DNA from: Dillenia suffruticosa
Lineage: Eukaryota; Streptophyta; Magnoliopsida; Dilleniales; Dilleniaceae
Direction: 5' to 3'
Assembly: GCA_033439265.1 (NCBI GenBank)
Contig: JAVTVX010000010.1
Coordinates: 558,001 to 622,000 of the forward strand
DNA: 64,000 bases
A model generated the notes under the pieces. It ran no database searches. It worked only from the letters and a program-made list of their open reading frames with translations, and was not told the DNA's origin. Each line of letters opens with the position of its first letter. The first letter of the stretch is position 1. The position numbers and the translations under genes were made by a program. Shown here piece after piece: positions 46,001 to 57,393 of the stretch.

Positions 46001-48744
46001 GGATTCAAGGAAAACATATGGAGGATGTATATTATTTCAAAAGATATGGCATAACATATATAATTGATTTTTGAGAGAGAAGAGATAGAGAGACCAAAAT
46101 ACTAGACAAACCTGCACATTGCTTTCTTCCATTAAGATCTCCTTGGCCTTCTCACACAATACCCTTACCTAAAGAGAAACCAAAAATATATGAGAAACCA
46201 TGATGGCATTAAAACAATTGAAAATGAATTAGAAAATTGTTTATTTATGAGCATAAAGCTCAGGTATAGAGTAACAATACAAACTAGAATATATAATCTG
46301 ACAAACAGCAGGAAACAGTAGCACAAACTAGAATGGCAATTCAAACTTTCCATTAGATTAATGTCAATGCAAACACAGTGAACAAGATCTACATTCCAAA
46401 AATGTAGACATTGGAATAAAAACCTTCTAAAAGATTAGAAACATGCCTTCCGGTACAAATGTTCTGATGCTGATTAGTTGGGCAAAGTTTTGAGCTTGAA
46501 ATAACCGTAAAAAAGTGCCCAAAGCTTATCGTGTTGATCTGGATCCTAACATGCCAAGAAACACAGCGAAATGGTATATTCCTTGTTATTTGATAATCTT
46601 GCTCACATTTTAGAACAAGATACTTATGCATCTTCCATAAACCATGTAAGAACCAAACGCAGAAAAAGTTCATGTTCACTTTCTGGTTAAAAATATTGAC
46701 AATCCTGGTTTGTAACTGCATGCAAACAAGTCCCCTAGCTATATATACAAAATGTAATAAAAAAATAACTGCCAATTATCTTGTCAATTAATACAGAATT
46801 GCCATAACAAAGCAAAATGATCTAACTAGGTTACCAACACAACTGATGAAAGTCAAAGAATTGGCCCATGCTTGATAGTGACACCCAGAGGATAACACAG
46901 TAATGCATCTGTCTGATACTTTGAGTTATCAAGAAGGTAAGGATGTTGCAATATTAAGAGTCGAGCAATTGCATGATTTGTCAAAGGAGAAATGGAATGA
47001 AGTAAATCCACATCAGTTGAATAATTCCTGCCAGCAGTGAACCAAAGGTGGTGCATAGGAGCTGAAGCAAGAACCTAAATACCTAACACTAGTAGACTGA
47101 TGTACAATCACTCCTCTATGGGGTAATGATTCCGATGCACAAATTCAGTTAGGTGTCTAGTTTCTTGTTTTAGCTCCCATGCACCACCATTGGTTCCGTG
47201 CTGCCAAGAATTCTTTAACAGATGTAGTTTCACTTCATTTCACATCTACTTTGAGAAATCACGCTCTTGAGCTTGAGTCTTAATATTGCTACATGCTTAC
47301 CTTTTGATAACTTGAAGAATCAAGCAGTTACTATATTATCTATAAAGTGCCACTATCAAGCATAGGCCAGTCCTTTAATTTCCATGAATTGTATCGGTAG
47401 CCTCACCCCTAATATTGTGACACCCTCTACTGGGTTATGATTCTGATAGAGAAGATTCACATAAACTAAGATGCATGGTGTTCCAGCACTTACTGAGCTC
47501 CCACTTTGAAAAAAAGTATTCCCAACTCAGTAATCTATGACAAAAATGGATGACAATGTTATGGCTGATTAAATTTGTTTTTCCAAGTGGTTCAAATTTC
47601 TAAACACCTATCAAGGAAGGTAGACCCCATTAATCAAACATGCAGCTACTCCTGACCATGTCCAAATCAAGCCTTGTTTTCCCAGCCATTTTTACAAGCC
47701 TTGTTTTCCCAGCCATTTTTACAAGCCTTACATTAAGGATGCATGCACAACAAAAATGATGTTGTTATAAATACATTGCAGAAGATCTCATCATATAAGA
47801 AGAAAGGCAGTTAAGTTAACCCCACTAACACTCTCTGCTTTAGTATAACAATTACGGGCCTCAATTGGGCATCAGCCATTATCAGATGGTATCATTTTAT
47901 CCATAATTTCGGCGGTCATTAAGGATATTCTATCAATCCACAGTCTCTCCCCTCCTCCGTGGCTTAACAATTGAAAGGACACACAAAATCTTTACAACTC
48001 CCAACAATGCATTGAGTTGGACGAGGTATTGAAGAAAGAATCATCTGGATATTCTCTCATAAAAATTGCATCAAGAACTATCAATTACTGATGAAACTGA
48101 AGCCCAACAACGCACCCATCGCAAATGAATAAACCTATGCCCTTACCATTTAAAGTTTCTCATACCATACGCTACTTAAACAAATGCAAAATGCCAAGTC
48201 TGAATTTAGTTTAGAGTTAGGTATTAAGGCAGGAAGTATATATGAAAAATAAAAATAAAAACCCAGAAACAACAGGACCTAATTATTTATTTTATAAAAC
48301 AGTGGCCCCAAATCAACCAAGAAATTGGAGACCAACTTGTAAATGAAATATCCAAGACAGGATCTATCAAATTCTCTACGGTAACGACCAAGAAACAGCA
48401 AATCACCACTTAACACACATCAAACCAACAGATCCTGTCCTATCAAAACACAAATCTACAACACATCTCGTGAATCTTAGCAAGAATTCCAAGATCCGTG
48501 CAATAGCATCCCTCATCTTACAAGAAACTCAAATCACAATCAAATTCACGCCATAAAACTCACAATCCCTTGCAAATCTAATCTGATCCGCAACATTTTC
48601 AATACAAATCAAACAAAAATTTCAAAAACGAAAGTTAAGAGAAAAGCTCACCTCTTGCTCGGACAAGGGCTTGCACTGCATAAGCTGAGAAATCTGCTCA
48701 TCAAGGTTGCCATGAGAGTTGGTAGGAACCGGATCGAAGCTCAT
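41265..48744 (-). CDS. PP2AC: Protein phosphatase 2A catalytic subunit, subfamily II type (313 aa)
   Basis: Eleven coding exons join in frame: 48744-48652, 46168-46112, 45032-44949, 44722-44651, 44253-44182, 43886-43846, 42367-42301, 42016-41825, 41731-41642, 41540-41433 and 41330-41265. The product is 313 residues, the length known for the PP2A-3/PP2A-4 class. It is the serine/threonine phosphatase core that binds scaffold A and regulatory B subunits in cytosol and nucleus. Metal-binding and catalytic motifs of the PPP family are intact: [44 protein letters not shown] and [11 protein letters not shown]. The tail TPDYFL, the known site of leucine carboxyl methylation, is intact. The start gives the N-terminal [17 protein letters not shown] block seen in this class. 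Intron 1 is 2.5 kb and holds a long inverted repeat. All introns are GT-AG. Confidence 0.97.
41397..41430. repeat. GA/CT microsatellite at a PP2A splice donor
   Basis: On the gene's strand, the donor of the second-to-last intron (GTTTCTCTCTC) starts only two bases before this CT repeat, so the intron opens directly with a microsatellite. Confidence 0.8.
43017..43049. repeat. TA microsatellite in a PP2A intron
   Basis: About 16 TA dinucleotides, preceded by TAAATA repeats. Confidence 0.8.
43959..43984. repeat. TG microsatellite in a PP2A intron
   Basis: About 13 TG dinucleotides between the exons at 43846-43886 and 44182-44253. Confidence 0.8.
46860..47372. repeat. Long inverted repeat (fold-back element) in PP2A intron 1
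   Basis: The left arm (about 46862-47088) and the reverse complement of the right arm (about 47150-47372) align over some 220 bases. Matching blocks include CATGCTTGATAGTG, GAGTTATCAAGAAGGTAAG with AAGTTATCAAAAGGTAAG, GCAATATTAAGA, and GTGGTGCATAGGAGCT with GTGGTGCATGGGAGCT. The spacer is about 60 bases. It could be a fold-back or MITE-type transposon. I saw no clear target duplication. Confidence 0.75.
47672..47729. repeat. 27-bp tandem duplication
   Basis: The unit beginning AAGCCTTGTTTTCCCAGCC is present twice in tandem, followed by a partial third copy. Confidence 0.85.
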
Positions 48745-48898
48745 CTTCGCGCTTTCCTCTTTCTCTTGGATAAATCGGAAAATGAAACCCTAACGAATCG
48801 AGATCGGGTTTGGGTTTTGTCTTAATCTTTCTTCTTTCTCTTGGATAAATCGGAAAATGAAACCCTAGATTCGTCGATGAGCTCTTCGCTGTCTTCTC

Positions 48899-48934
<36 letters not shown>

Positions 48935-49176
48935 GGAACGGTGGTGGTGAAACCAATGAGGGAAACCCTTCTCTTTTCTTCAATCACCACTCGTTTAAAA
49001 ATAAAAAATAATTAAAATAATTAAAATAATATAAAAAATCAATTTTGTAATTTTCCTTTTCCTTTTTTTGTTTCTGTTAGCTACTTTACACGTGTTAGGT
49101 CGCAATCGGTTCGTGTGCACACGCAGAATATGAGAGAACGGGAGATGTGATTTCCAATCAACGGATTTTTTGTGGT
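48745..49176 (-). promoter_or_regulatory. PP2AC: PP2A leader and promoter with two telo-box-like motifs
   Basis: Two copies of a segment with TTGGATAAATCGGAAAATG followed by AAACCCTA lie 75 bases apart (about 48760-48793 and 48831-48868), a small tandem duplication in the 5' leader. AAACCCTA is the known plant telo-box sequence found near the starts of housekeeping genes. A GA/CT repeat follows at 48900-48932. Confidence 0.6.
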
Positions 49177-49199
49177 ATTTAATTTAAAGGAATGTATGA

Positions 49200-49464
49200 G
49201 AGACATGTACCAAAATAACCCAGAAAAAAAAATTTTTAAAACAACTCCAATCGAAAAAAATTTTTCTAAATAACCCGAATTTATTAGGAGTTGAAGACGT
49301 GACACATTGTATTACGTCTTCAACCCGCGACAAACTCATGAGTGAGAGAGAGAGAGAAGTTCGCAGGGGAGGGAGGAGCGCGGCGGGTTATTTGGGAAAA
49401 TTTTTTTTGGTTGAGGTTGTTTTAAAAAAATTTTTTTTTTCTGGGTTATTTTGGTACATGTCTC
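49200..49464. mobile_element. Nested 265-bp Mutator-like MITE
   Basis: Inverted ends of about 75 bases (left GAGACATGTACCAAAATAAC, right end its reverse complement) continue through AAAACAACTC to AATAACCC. Direct repeats GAATGTATG (49190-49198 and 49465-49473) flank it. It sits inside the left terminal repeat of the larger related element and has the same end type. Confidence 0.82.
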
Positions 49465-49546
49465 GAATGTATGCATATGATGTCAAAAGAAAAAAAAAAT
49501 TTAAATAACTCTTGAAGTAAAAATATTTTAAAACTGACTCACATTT

Positions 49547-49594
49547 GTCGTGGGTGAAAGACGCGACAGGTTATGTCGCGTCTTGACCCACGAC
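49547..49594. repeat. GC-rich subterminal hairpin of the Mutator-like element
   Basis: A near-perfect 48-base palindrome: GTCGTGGGTG-A-AAGACGCGACA, loop GGTTA, then the complement. A related form appears near the right end (about 50140-50185) and a weaker one in the nested element (GAAGACGTGACA near 49294). Confidence 0.85.
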
Positions 49595-50280
49595 AGGGGT
49601 TCCTCCGTCGCTCACGGTGCTCCTCCGCCCGTGACTCTCTCACTCCCTCCCGCATGCGGCTCTCTTTCTCCCTTCTCCAGCCGCGGCTCTCTCTCTATCT
49701 CCTCCCCGCCGCCGTCGGCCGCCTCTCTCCCTCCCTCCCCAGCCGCGGCGCTCTCCCTTCCTCCTTTACCCGCGGTAGTCCTCCCTCCCCCCGCGACAGT
49801 CTTCCCTCTCTCCCCCCCACCCGCGGCAATCTTCCCTCTCTCCCCCCGCGGCTCTCTCTCTCTCTATCTTCTCCCCCGCCGCCCTTGGCGGTCCTCTCTT
49901 CCTCCCTCCCCCGCCACTCGCGACAGGCCTCCCTCCCCCCGCGGCAATCTTCTCTCTCTCCCCCCGTGGCTGTCCCTCTCTCCCCCTGCGCGGCTCCCGC
50001 GGCACTCCTTCCCGGATCCTGCATCAGTCCTCCCTCCCTCTCTCCCCCTCCGGGGCGAAGTGCAGCGAGAGCGAGAGAAGCGCCGATGTCGCGTCTTGGA
50101 GATGCGACACGCCTCTGCTGTCGACACGTCACAACGTCGCGGGTGCAAGACGCGACATAACCCGTCGCGTTTTCCACCCACGACAAACGTGAGTTAGTTT
50201 TGGAATTTTTTTTATTCTAGGGTTGTTTTAAAAAAAAAATTTCTTTTGGGGTTAGATGCGTACATTTCTCATTTAATTTA

Positions 50281-51141
50281 TGCAAAATTATCACTGTGTA
50301 TGAATAGATTTTACGGGATTTATTTAACTTCTTTTTTCTTCGTTTTTTTCGTGCAATTTGTCGGAGGTGAGCTTATTTCGCACATAAAACTGTGCTACCG
50401 ACTCGAGTGAGAAACTGCTGAAACTTTAGCGACAAAAAGACTTATAAAATATTCATAAAAATTGATTCGACAATTCGATAACAAGTCAAAAAAAAGTAAT
50501 AACCAAAGAGAGAACAAAACGAGAAGAGTTATTATTTTTGCCATGTTCTGCCTGTGTGATATGTGTATAGAGTGTCCTGCTTTTGTGGGTTATGGGTGTG
50601 TATATAACAACTCTCTTATTTAAAAATATAAAAATTTTAATTATCTTATGGAGAGATCGTTAAAAACCTTTTAAAATTATAAAAATTATAATCAAAGATA
50701 TTTACAAGATTTATGATCTTTTAGAATTAAGAAAAATTCAAATATCATAGAAATTTTCTTTCTTATCATGTGCCATCACAAGAGATTCATATCTCATGTG
50801 ATCATTTTTTTTGTAAATATATCTCATGTGATCATGATCTTAACTTATTTGGTGAAGACATTACTGATAGTTGCTCGGTAGAAAATCAATAAATTTTGTC
50901 CTAGAGAGTTCGAGCACCTACTCAATCATCTCGAATATTTGAGTGGTCACTTAGCAATCTACAGGCTTTATAATGATGGGTTGTTGGGCCCAATACCATC
51001 ACACTTTGATTCCTTTTCTTCAGCAAAAACAGCATATTTTCAATTATCAGAGTGTTAATTTCAATAAACCATTGTGAGCAATGGAAAGTGCATTATAATT
51101 TACATATCTTAACCATAAGATTGTTTCACTTGTTAAGATTA
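50281..51141. other. Intergenic spacer, no gene seen
   Basis: AT-rich sequence between the Mutator-like element and the copia element. It has a short direct repeat of TATCTCATGTGATCAT near 50791 and 50820. Confidence 0.6.
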
Positions 51142-51146
51142 TATTA

Positions 51147-51655
51147 TGAAAGATTTATTAGACTATATGTGCACGTAGAAACATATAAAATTAAAAGTTT
51201 AGAATTTTGATATAAATACCTTAATATGTAGGGTTTCAATAAATCAATCGAAATCGCATACTCCCACGAACTAATCACTCGGTCAAGATGATGATCATAT
51301 AATCGAACCGTCATCATTATTTCACGATACCTCAAACAAAATCCGATGATCCAAATGGCGGAAGGAATTTTCTTACGTGAAAACTTCCCAAGCCCTCAAT
51401 TAATTTCTCACTCTAGAAATTAATTTCTCTCTTAACATACCTCTCTATCGATCTTGGCTGTCCTTCTCAAGAAAATGAGAGAGATCGATTGCATTCAAGA
51501 ATCTATGCAATCTGTGCTGAAGAAATTCATGGCTTCCTTTTGTCGACCAAAGAACAAAAAAAACGTACTTGGAGAGAGAGGGAAAGCATCATTAGAGATA
51601 AGGGAATCCTGGGAGTTATGGGTGGTTCTCATTTGGGATAACTACCCTTGACATA
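51147..51655 (-). repeat. 3' LTR of the copia element (left)
   Basis: Aligns with 58119-58655: shared blocks AATTAAAAGTTTAGAATTTT, GGAAGGAATTTTCTTAC, AAGAAATTCATGGCTT and GGGAGTTATGGGTGGTTCTC. The match ends after TTGACATA. A short frame shared by both LTRs (MREIDCI...FCRPKNK) is not known to be coding. Confidence 0.88.
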
Positions 51656-52799
51656 CAGGAGTATTTTACGTTCGTCATAAGATTACAATTCATGCGATCT
51701 ATTATATCACCCTATTGAACTTTCATACAGAATTGAGCGTCGTGCGACCGGTAAGTACACCTACAAGCAAAAACTTCTTGATACACATGTTACAACGATC
51801 GAAAAGTTATGATTAGTACAAAAAAAACTCGTTGTACCCCAAACTCAACGCAATTATATCCAGCAAACCACTTTTCTCATTGAAAGTGATCCACAATCAT
51901 TTACTCGACTGTATATTCACTAATATATTCGAATCCGAATATGGATAAACATAACAGGTCGGTCAGTGAATACTATATCATGATATAATATCAATTGATC
52001 TTCCTTTCATATTACTAATTTTCATTCATATTTTAGCTGCTTTCATGGACATACACCGTCAAACCGAATCAACTATGATTTCTTTGTGACATGCTAAAAT
52101 AACAATATCAAAATAAAATTTCAAAAGATAGATAAAAGTTATAAGGGTATAAGAGATCACATGGAATGGATCTCAGATCTCACACAATGGGAACGAAGAT
52201 CTTTAATCATACTATCGTATCAAATAATAACTCTCATTATCCCTTAATTATTTTATCACACGCGGTATGAAACACGTACCACAGTATTATTCTTTCATCT
52301 CTCAAAAGAGCATATGTCAAATTTCTCTAACACTATGCAGATATGGGTCACGGTCTGCATAAGACTTTACCTATGAGATCTCATAGAAAATATCTCAAAG
52401 ACGATATCACTTGACGCAGGTGATATCTGAGATCTCAAACCTATCTACTCACAAGCAACATGGATGTGGGTATATTCATGTCGATCATGTTGCATATGAT
52501 ATCATCTTAAACACATATCAGGGCGATTTCTGTTTTAGTAGAGCCACTCTCAAAATCTCTTACAACTAGAAACCGTCTCATCTCTGCTCACTCAGAACCA
52601 GAAGTGGTCACTCATGTGAAATAATCGAACACGCCTGCAAACATATCTTTATCATCACACTACATAATATACGACAACAAATAAGTACAACAAATCAACT
52701 TGTGACTAAATACAATACACATATTTCATATATGTTAATAAGCATCACAATCATTATATAGTGAAAAATATCAAATTACATGTAAAGCCATTGATTCCA

Positions 52800-54150
52800 T
52801 GTCTCACAAACGAATCTCTCACAATAGATTTGATTAAGGGATCAGCGACCATACTGTATAAAATGTATTTAATCGTCACTACAACCTTCTTGGTGATATC
52901 TCTCACAAAATAATGTTTGGTATCAATGTATTTGATTTTACTGTAATACTTAAGATTTCAGTTGTAGGCAATGTTAGCCTGATTATCACTATAAATCATC
53001 ACTGGTCTCCCACTTTCTGTTACAACCGCTAAGTCATTAAGAAATCTCCTAAACCAAAATATTCTGTTGAACTGCCACTGAGCTTCACTGAGTATGCAAC
53101 AAGCTCAGTCTCTATCGTAGATAGAGACACATAAATTTGCTTCTTGCTTCTCCAAGACATGGTACCATTCATTGAGCAAGATAGCAAAACTGATGTCGAT
53201 TTACGTCTATCCAGATCTCCACTCTAATCAGTGTCTGAATATCTAACGAAACACAAATCACCTCCCCCGTAACATAAAGAGAGATCTGCAGTTCTATTGA
53301 AATATTTCAATATCCTTTTCAATGCTCTTTAGTGATCTCTTCCATGATTCGATTGATATCTATTCACCAAATCGACTGCAAAACAATGTCTGGTCATATT
53401 TGCCTCATCACATGTACTAGACTGCACATTACATTGGCATAAAGAATTGTACACAACTCCCTTATTTCTTTCTAAGTTATAGGGCATATATCAAGACTCA
53501 TGTCTTCACATTTAGCGATAAGAGTATCTATTGAGTTGTAATCGCTCATCTCGAAATGCTCAAGAAATTTCTTGATGTAAAACTCTTGTTAAAAGAGTCA
53601 ACATCTTTCTTGAGCAATCCTTATAGACGAATACAATGATTCTACTCGATCATTATAAAATTATAAAATATTACATTCTCATGAAATTTCAGATACCATC
53701 GCCCGGATAAATGCTTTAAACCTTATGTTGACTTCCAAAATCAACAGATTTTATTTACCTAACCTACTAAAACGAACCCAGAGAATTATTTCATGTAGAT
53801 CTACTCGTCCAAAACTTCCATTTACGGAAGACAGTTTTTACGTCTATATAGTATAACTCCAAATCTATGTTCGTGACAATTGCAAAAAGTAAACGAATCA
53901 AGATAAATTGGACTACGACTTTACGATGGTCCACACCCTTAATTTAAGTATAACCCTTGGTTACCACACGGGTCTTATACCTCTTAATCGAACTGTCGGC
54001 TTTTCTCTTGATCTCAAGGGCCTACTTGTTTCCATTTGTCCTTTTGTTCTTAGGCAAATTAACTAAATCCAAGACCCTATTGATTTTCAGTGGCTCATTT
54101 TATTTATATATGACCTTCAATAAATGTTTCTTTGCAAAAAACCTATGTTA
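52800..54150 (-). pseudogene. Copia reverse transcriptase and RNase H remnant
   Basis: On the minus strand the RNase H end is clear: GDLDRRKSTS near 53200, SWRSKKQ at about 53137-53160, then LSTIETELVAYS near 53100. These match the copia D-x-A-G-D-x-x-x-R-[KR]-S-T-[ST] and A-x-S-T-x-E-[AT]-E blocks. Upstream (53300-54150) is weaker RT-like sequence with many stops. Confidence 0.8.
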
Positions 54151-54269
54151 GTCTGTAGGACTATTTTCAATTTCTCATCGTTCTTAAGAGTTGCAATGAG
54201 GGTTTTACCCTCATTCGGGAAGCGACGTTTAAGTATGCGCCCTTAACACTTTTACAAGTAGAGAAAACC

Positions 54270-54680
54270 TTTTTACCTTTAGATGGATCGCTTTTATTAA
54301 AACGAAAATCCGTAATGGATTCTTGTGTCCCACTACTAAGCTCATTTGAGTCACTAGACTCATCTATATCATAGAAGGTAAAGTCCCAATTGATTTCACC
54401 TCTCAATGGATTGCTCCTACTAAAACTAAAATCTGTAATGGATTCTTATGTCTCGTCACTGAGCTCACCAGAGTCAATAGACTCATCTATCTCATAAAAG
54501 GTAAATTTCTGATTGATTTATCTTTTGATAGATTGCTCCCACTGGGATCAAGATGCGTAATGGATTCTTGTATCCCACCGTGGAGCTCGTGTGAGCTACC
54601 GAGTTTACCTGAGTTTTCGGGCTCATCCATCTCATAAAAGGTAAACTATAGACTTATTTCACCTCTCTTAGGGAAAGCAT
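54270..54680 (-). repeat. About 125-bp tandem repeats in the copia integrase/RT linker
   Basis: Three imperfect copies start near 54278, 54405 and 54528. Each has TAATGGATTCTTRTRTC in the middle and an ATCTCATAAAAGGTAAA-like end. On the minus strand they encode variations of FYxMDESxxSxELSxxxQESI. Confidence 0.8.
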
Positions 54681-54689
54681 TCTCAAAGG

Positions 54690-55560
54690 AATTGGTTTTA
54701 CGAGACTCAATTTCAGTTACGGTGTCACCTGTATGCTCACCTAAGAACACCACTCCTTGAAATGTTTTGAGTATCTTAGAAATATATACTCATTTTCTCA
54801 CGGGCCTAACTTATCGTTTGAATGCGAGAAATCGTGAATATACGCGGTACACCCCCGTGATCTCAGGTGGCTAAGCTTAGATAACCTCTCTGTTCAAAAC
54901 TCATATGGGGTATTGACTATGAATTTTGATGAGACACCGTTAAGAACGTAGGCTACAATCAATAGATCATCTCCCCAATAGAATATAGGCAAATTGACCT
55001 GCGCCATCATAGTCCTCAACATCTCTAACAAAATCCTATTCCTTCTTTCGCTACTTTATTTTGCTAAGAATTAACAGAAATAGTCAGATATCTCATAATT
55101 CTCTTTTTAAAACTGAGCTCTTTAATTTGTTTAGAAAAATATTCGCGCCATCGTCGGTTTTGAGAGTTTCACTTTTAAATTTAACTGATTCTCAATTTCG
55201 CTAATAAATCTTATGAAATATTCCAATGTCTCAAAATTTTATGAGATCAGATAAACGTAACCGAAACGCGTGTAATCATTTATGAACGGAATAAAGCACA
55301 CAGTTCTATTCAGGGTTCTCATACTCATAGGACCATAGATATTAGAGTCAACCAATTACAATACAGTCTTAACTTTCATTGTCTTACCAAATGATTTTTT
55401 TGTAATTTTGCCAGTTAGGCAAAAATTCACATATAGGCAACTTGACCGTAGTTAGCAGGTCCAACATACTACTTGCTGCTAACCGGTTCAACTTCTCTTG
55501 CCCTATGTATCCAAATCTTCTATATCATACATTTACATTATCATATATGCAGTCGAATGT
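54690..55560 (-). pseudogene. Copia integrase remnant
   Basis: The minus strand near 54790-54870 reads like the C-terminal integrase block (AYIHDFSHSNDKLGP, then FLRYSKHFKEW), where functional elements have a G-x-R-x-K-C-I-F-[LI]-G-Y-S pattern. Upstream, about 55140-55170, is KTDDGANIF, like the core TDNG segment. Stops are frequent. Confidence 0.72.
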
Positions 55561-56029
55561 AAAGACAATAGAATAATAACAAAAAATACAATTAAAAGAA
55601 ATAACATACAGTGCATACAATATATTAAGGACAAAACCAGAACAAACGAAAAAAACTATCGTAACTAATAAAAACATTAGAGTTTCCAAAAGCCAAATCA
55701 TATCATTAGCAATACAAACAAAGTACAAAAATTAAGATCCTTCAAATATCCAGATCTGTAAGAAACGTCATTTAAATACAGAGTTTGGCTACATTGCAAT
55801 TCCAACTTACAAGTGTGAATCCCTCTGCTGACGACAAATACTTCGTTGCTCACGTAAATCCTCATAACCTAAGGATTCACTCAGCAGAACTCTATGTACG
55901 CGCTAATGTCTTGAGTTTCGTGGTTGATGACTCATGAATCTACTATCCACTAAGGAAAAAAATCAGTAAGTATCACAGCAGATAATACAAATCTTAAATC
56001 AGGTAAAGAAAAACAATATTCTTTTTACT

Positions 56030-56900
56030 CGTCACACTCAATGAACAAAATGACCAAGGCTACCTCAGGCATAGCATTTCGTATTGGTCTTATCAAATTT
56101 CTTTTTCTTGCGCTTTTTTACTTTATTGTCGGATCTCTCAGATAATTTTTCTCTTGCCTAGACATCGAGTTTTCTTCTTATACTTATGCTATTCGTTGGT
56201 ACGGTGGGAGTCCTTACTTTATTCCGCTACATAAGCATAACTCGAGTGTGATCTAGTGGCCTCCAGGTGCTCCTTCTCAAGTTCAGAGTACTTACTCACA
56301 TCAGTGAAAGTACGAATACTTTCATCTGACATGAGATAGGTTTTCATTGTCTTCTATAAATCAGATAAAATATTGGATCACATATAGTACTTAAATCTCA
56401 TTCGAAATAGGCTAACTCGTATTCCTAACTCGGTGATTATACTCGACATTTGCTTTAAATGTTGTATCATTATATGATCAATCATTTTCTTATAAAATTA
56501 TAAACTTATAAGTCAGTATCCTCATTATAGGAGTTGTAAGAGCACTACAATACTCATTTAGGGTGAACCAAACAGATATAGCAGTACGATATTGCTTAAA
56601 AAATCAGGATCATATTGTCGTGCATGGTGTTAAGAAAGATTACCCTAACTTGGTTATTATTTTTCTTCAACACACAATAGACTTCATTGTTCCGTCTATA
56701 CTGAGGTTTGGTACCCTCACTGGGGCCTACCATCTTATATCTCAGAATTTTCATATAGAGCTTGTTCCTTGAGAATAAACTGAATTTACTGGTATAAAAT
56801 CTTACATCTGACATCATTCAGTTTATCATCTTTACAAAGATCTATTACAACAGTTTTCTATACAGTTAAAGAGATTTTAGTGACTCATTGAAGTTTATTT
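56030..56900 (-). pseudogene. Copia gag remnant with broken zinc knuckle
   Basis: Near 56050-56090 the minus strand reads KCYA-stop-GSLGHFVH-stop. This fits a CCHC zinc knuckle (C-x2-C-x4-H-x4-C) in which the second and last cysteine codons have become TGA. The upstream part is gag-like in position but full of stops. Confidence 0.6.
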
Positions 56901-57322
56901 TTACATTTTGTGTACCTTTCAAATCAACAAATCACAAATGATTCGAGTGTTGACTCTAATTTGAGTGTATGAATTAACAGATATCATACACCACAAACCA
57001 AAAATCTCATCTTACTATTCAAAGTTGGATTCGGCATACAAAAACGCACAAAAAGTCATAAATGTGAACGTGGAACCCTTAGAAAATTAAAAAAATCCAA
57101 TTCAAAGTAGCTGGATTGGCCGCTTGGACGCCACGCACCCCCACGTGCTACCAGAAGCATCTCCACGCGCACACATGAACTGGCAGTAGCATGTTGCACA
57201 CGCTAGACGCATAGCGTCTCTAGCATAAGCCCGCACAAGCGCGGCAGTATGCGGGTGCACATGCAGGACGTGCTCAGCAAGGAAATATGTACTTTATGAG
57301 ATAAAATTAGTTATGGTCACAT

Positions 57323-57393
57323 GTTGTAGCTTGGTGGTACGGGTTGCTCAAAGAAGTCACACCATCTTAGGTTCAAATCTAGGTGCCTACAAC
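57323..57393 (+). mobile_element. tRNA-like SINE head inside the copia leader
   Basis: A 71-base segment starts GTTGTAG and ends CTACAAC, a perfect 7-bp acceptor-like stem. It has an A-box-like TAGCTTGGTGG after the first stem and a B-box-like GGTTCAAATCT before the end. A T-rich run follows (57402-57419). The T arm pairs poorly and no clear anticodon arm forms, so a tRNA-derived SINE is likelier than a tRNA gene. Confidence 0.5.

Larger units (their letters stand above)
49187..50270. mobile_element. Non-autonomous Mutator-like element (outer, with nested copy)
   Basis: The ends are inverted repeats of at least 90 bases once the nested element is removed: left AAGGAATGTATGCAT, right end read inward GAGAAATGTACGCAT. 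They continue through the AAAACTRACTCAC block and the GTCGTGGGTG hairpin. A perfect 10-bp direct repeat ATTTAATTTA flanks it (49177-49186 and 50271-50280), in the size range of Mutator-superfamily target duplications. The interior is a GC- and pyrimidine-rich filler whose Pro/Ser/Arg-rich frames are compositional. No transposase is present. Confidence 0.82.

Noticed and set aside
49550-50197. Overlapping 195-215 residue plus-strand frames and a 163-residue minus-strand frame
   Set aside because: They are Pro/Ser/Arg or Gly/Arg/Glu runs caused by the CT-rich filler of the Mutator-like element. Frames are open on both strands at once and show no domain.
51454-51651. Short frame present in both copia LTRs
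   Set aside because: LTR-internal, with differing frame continuity between the two copies and no known counterpart.
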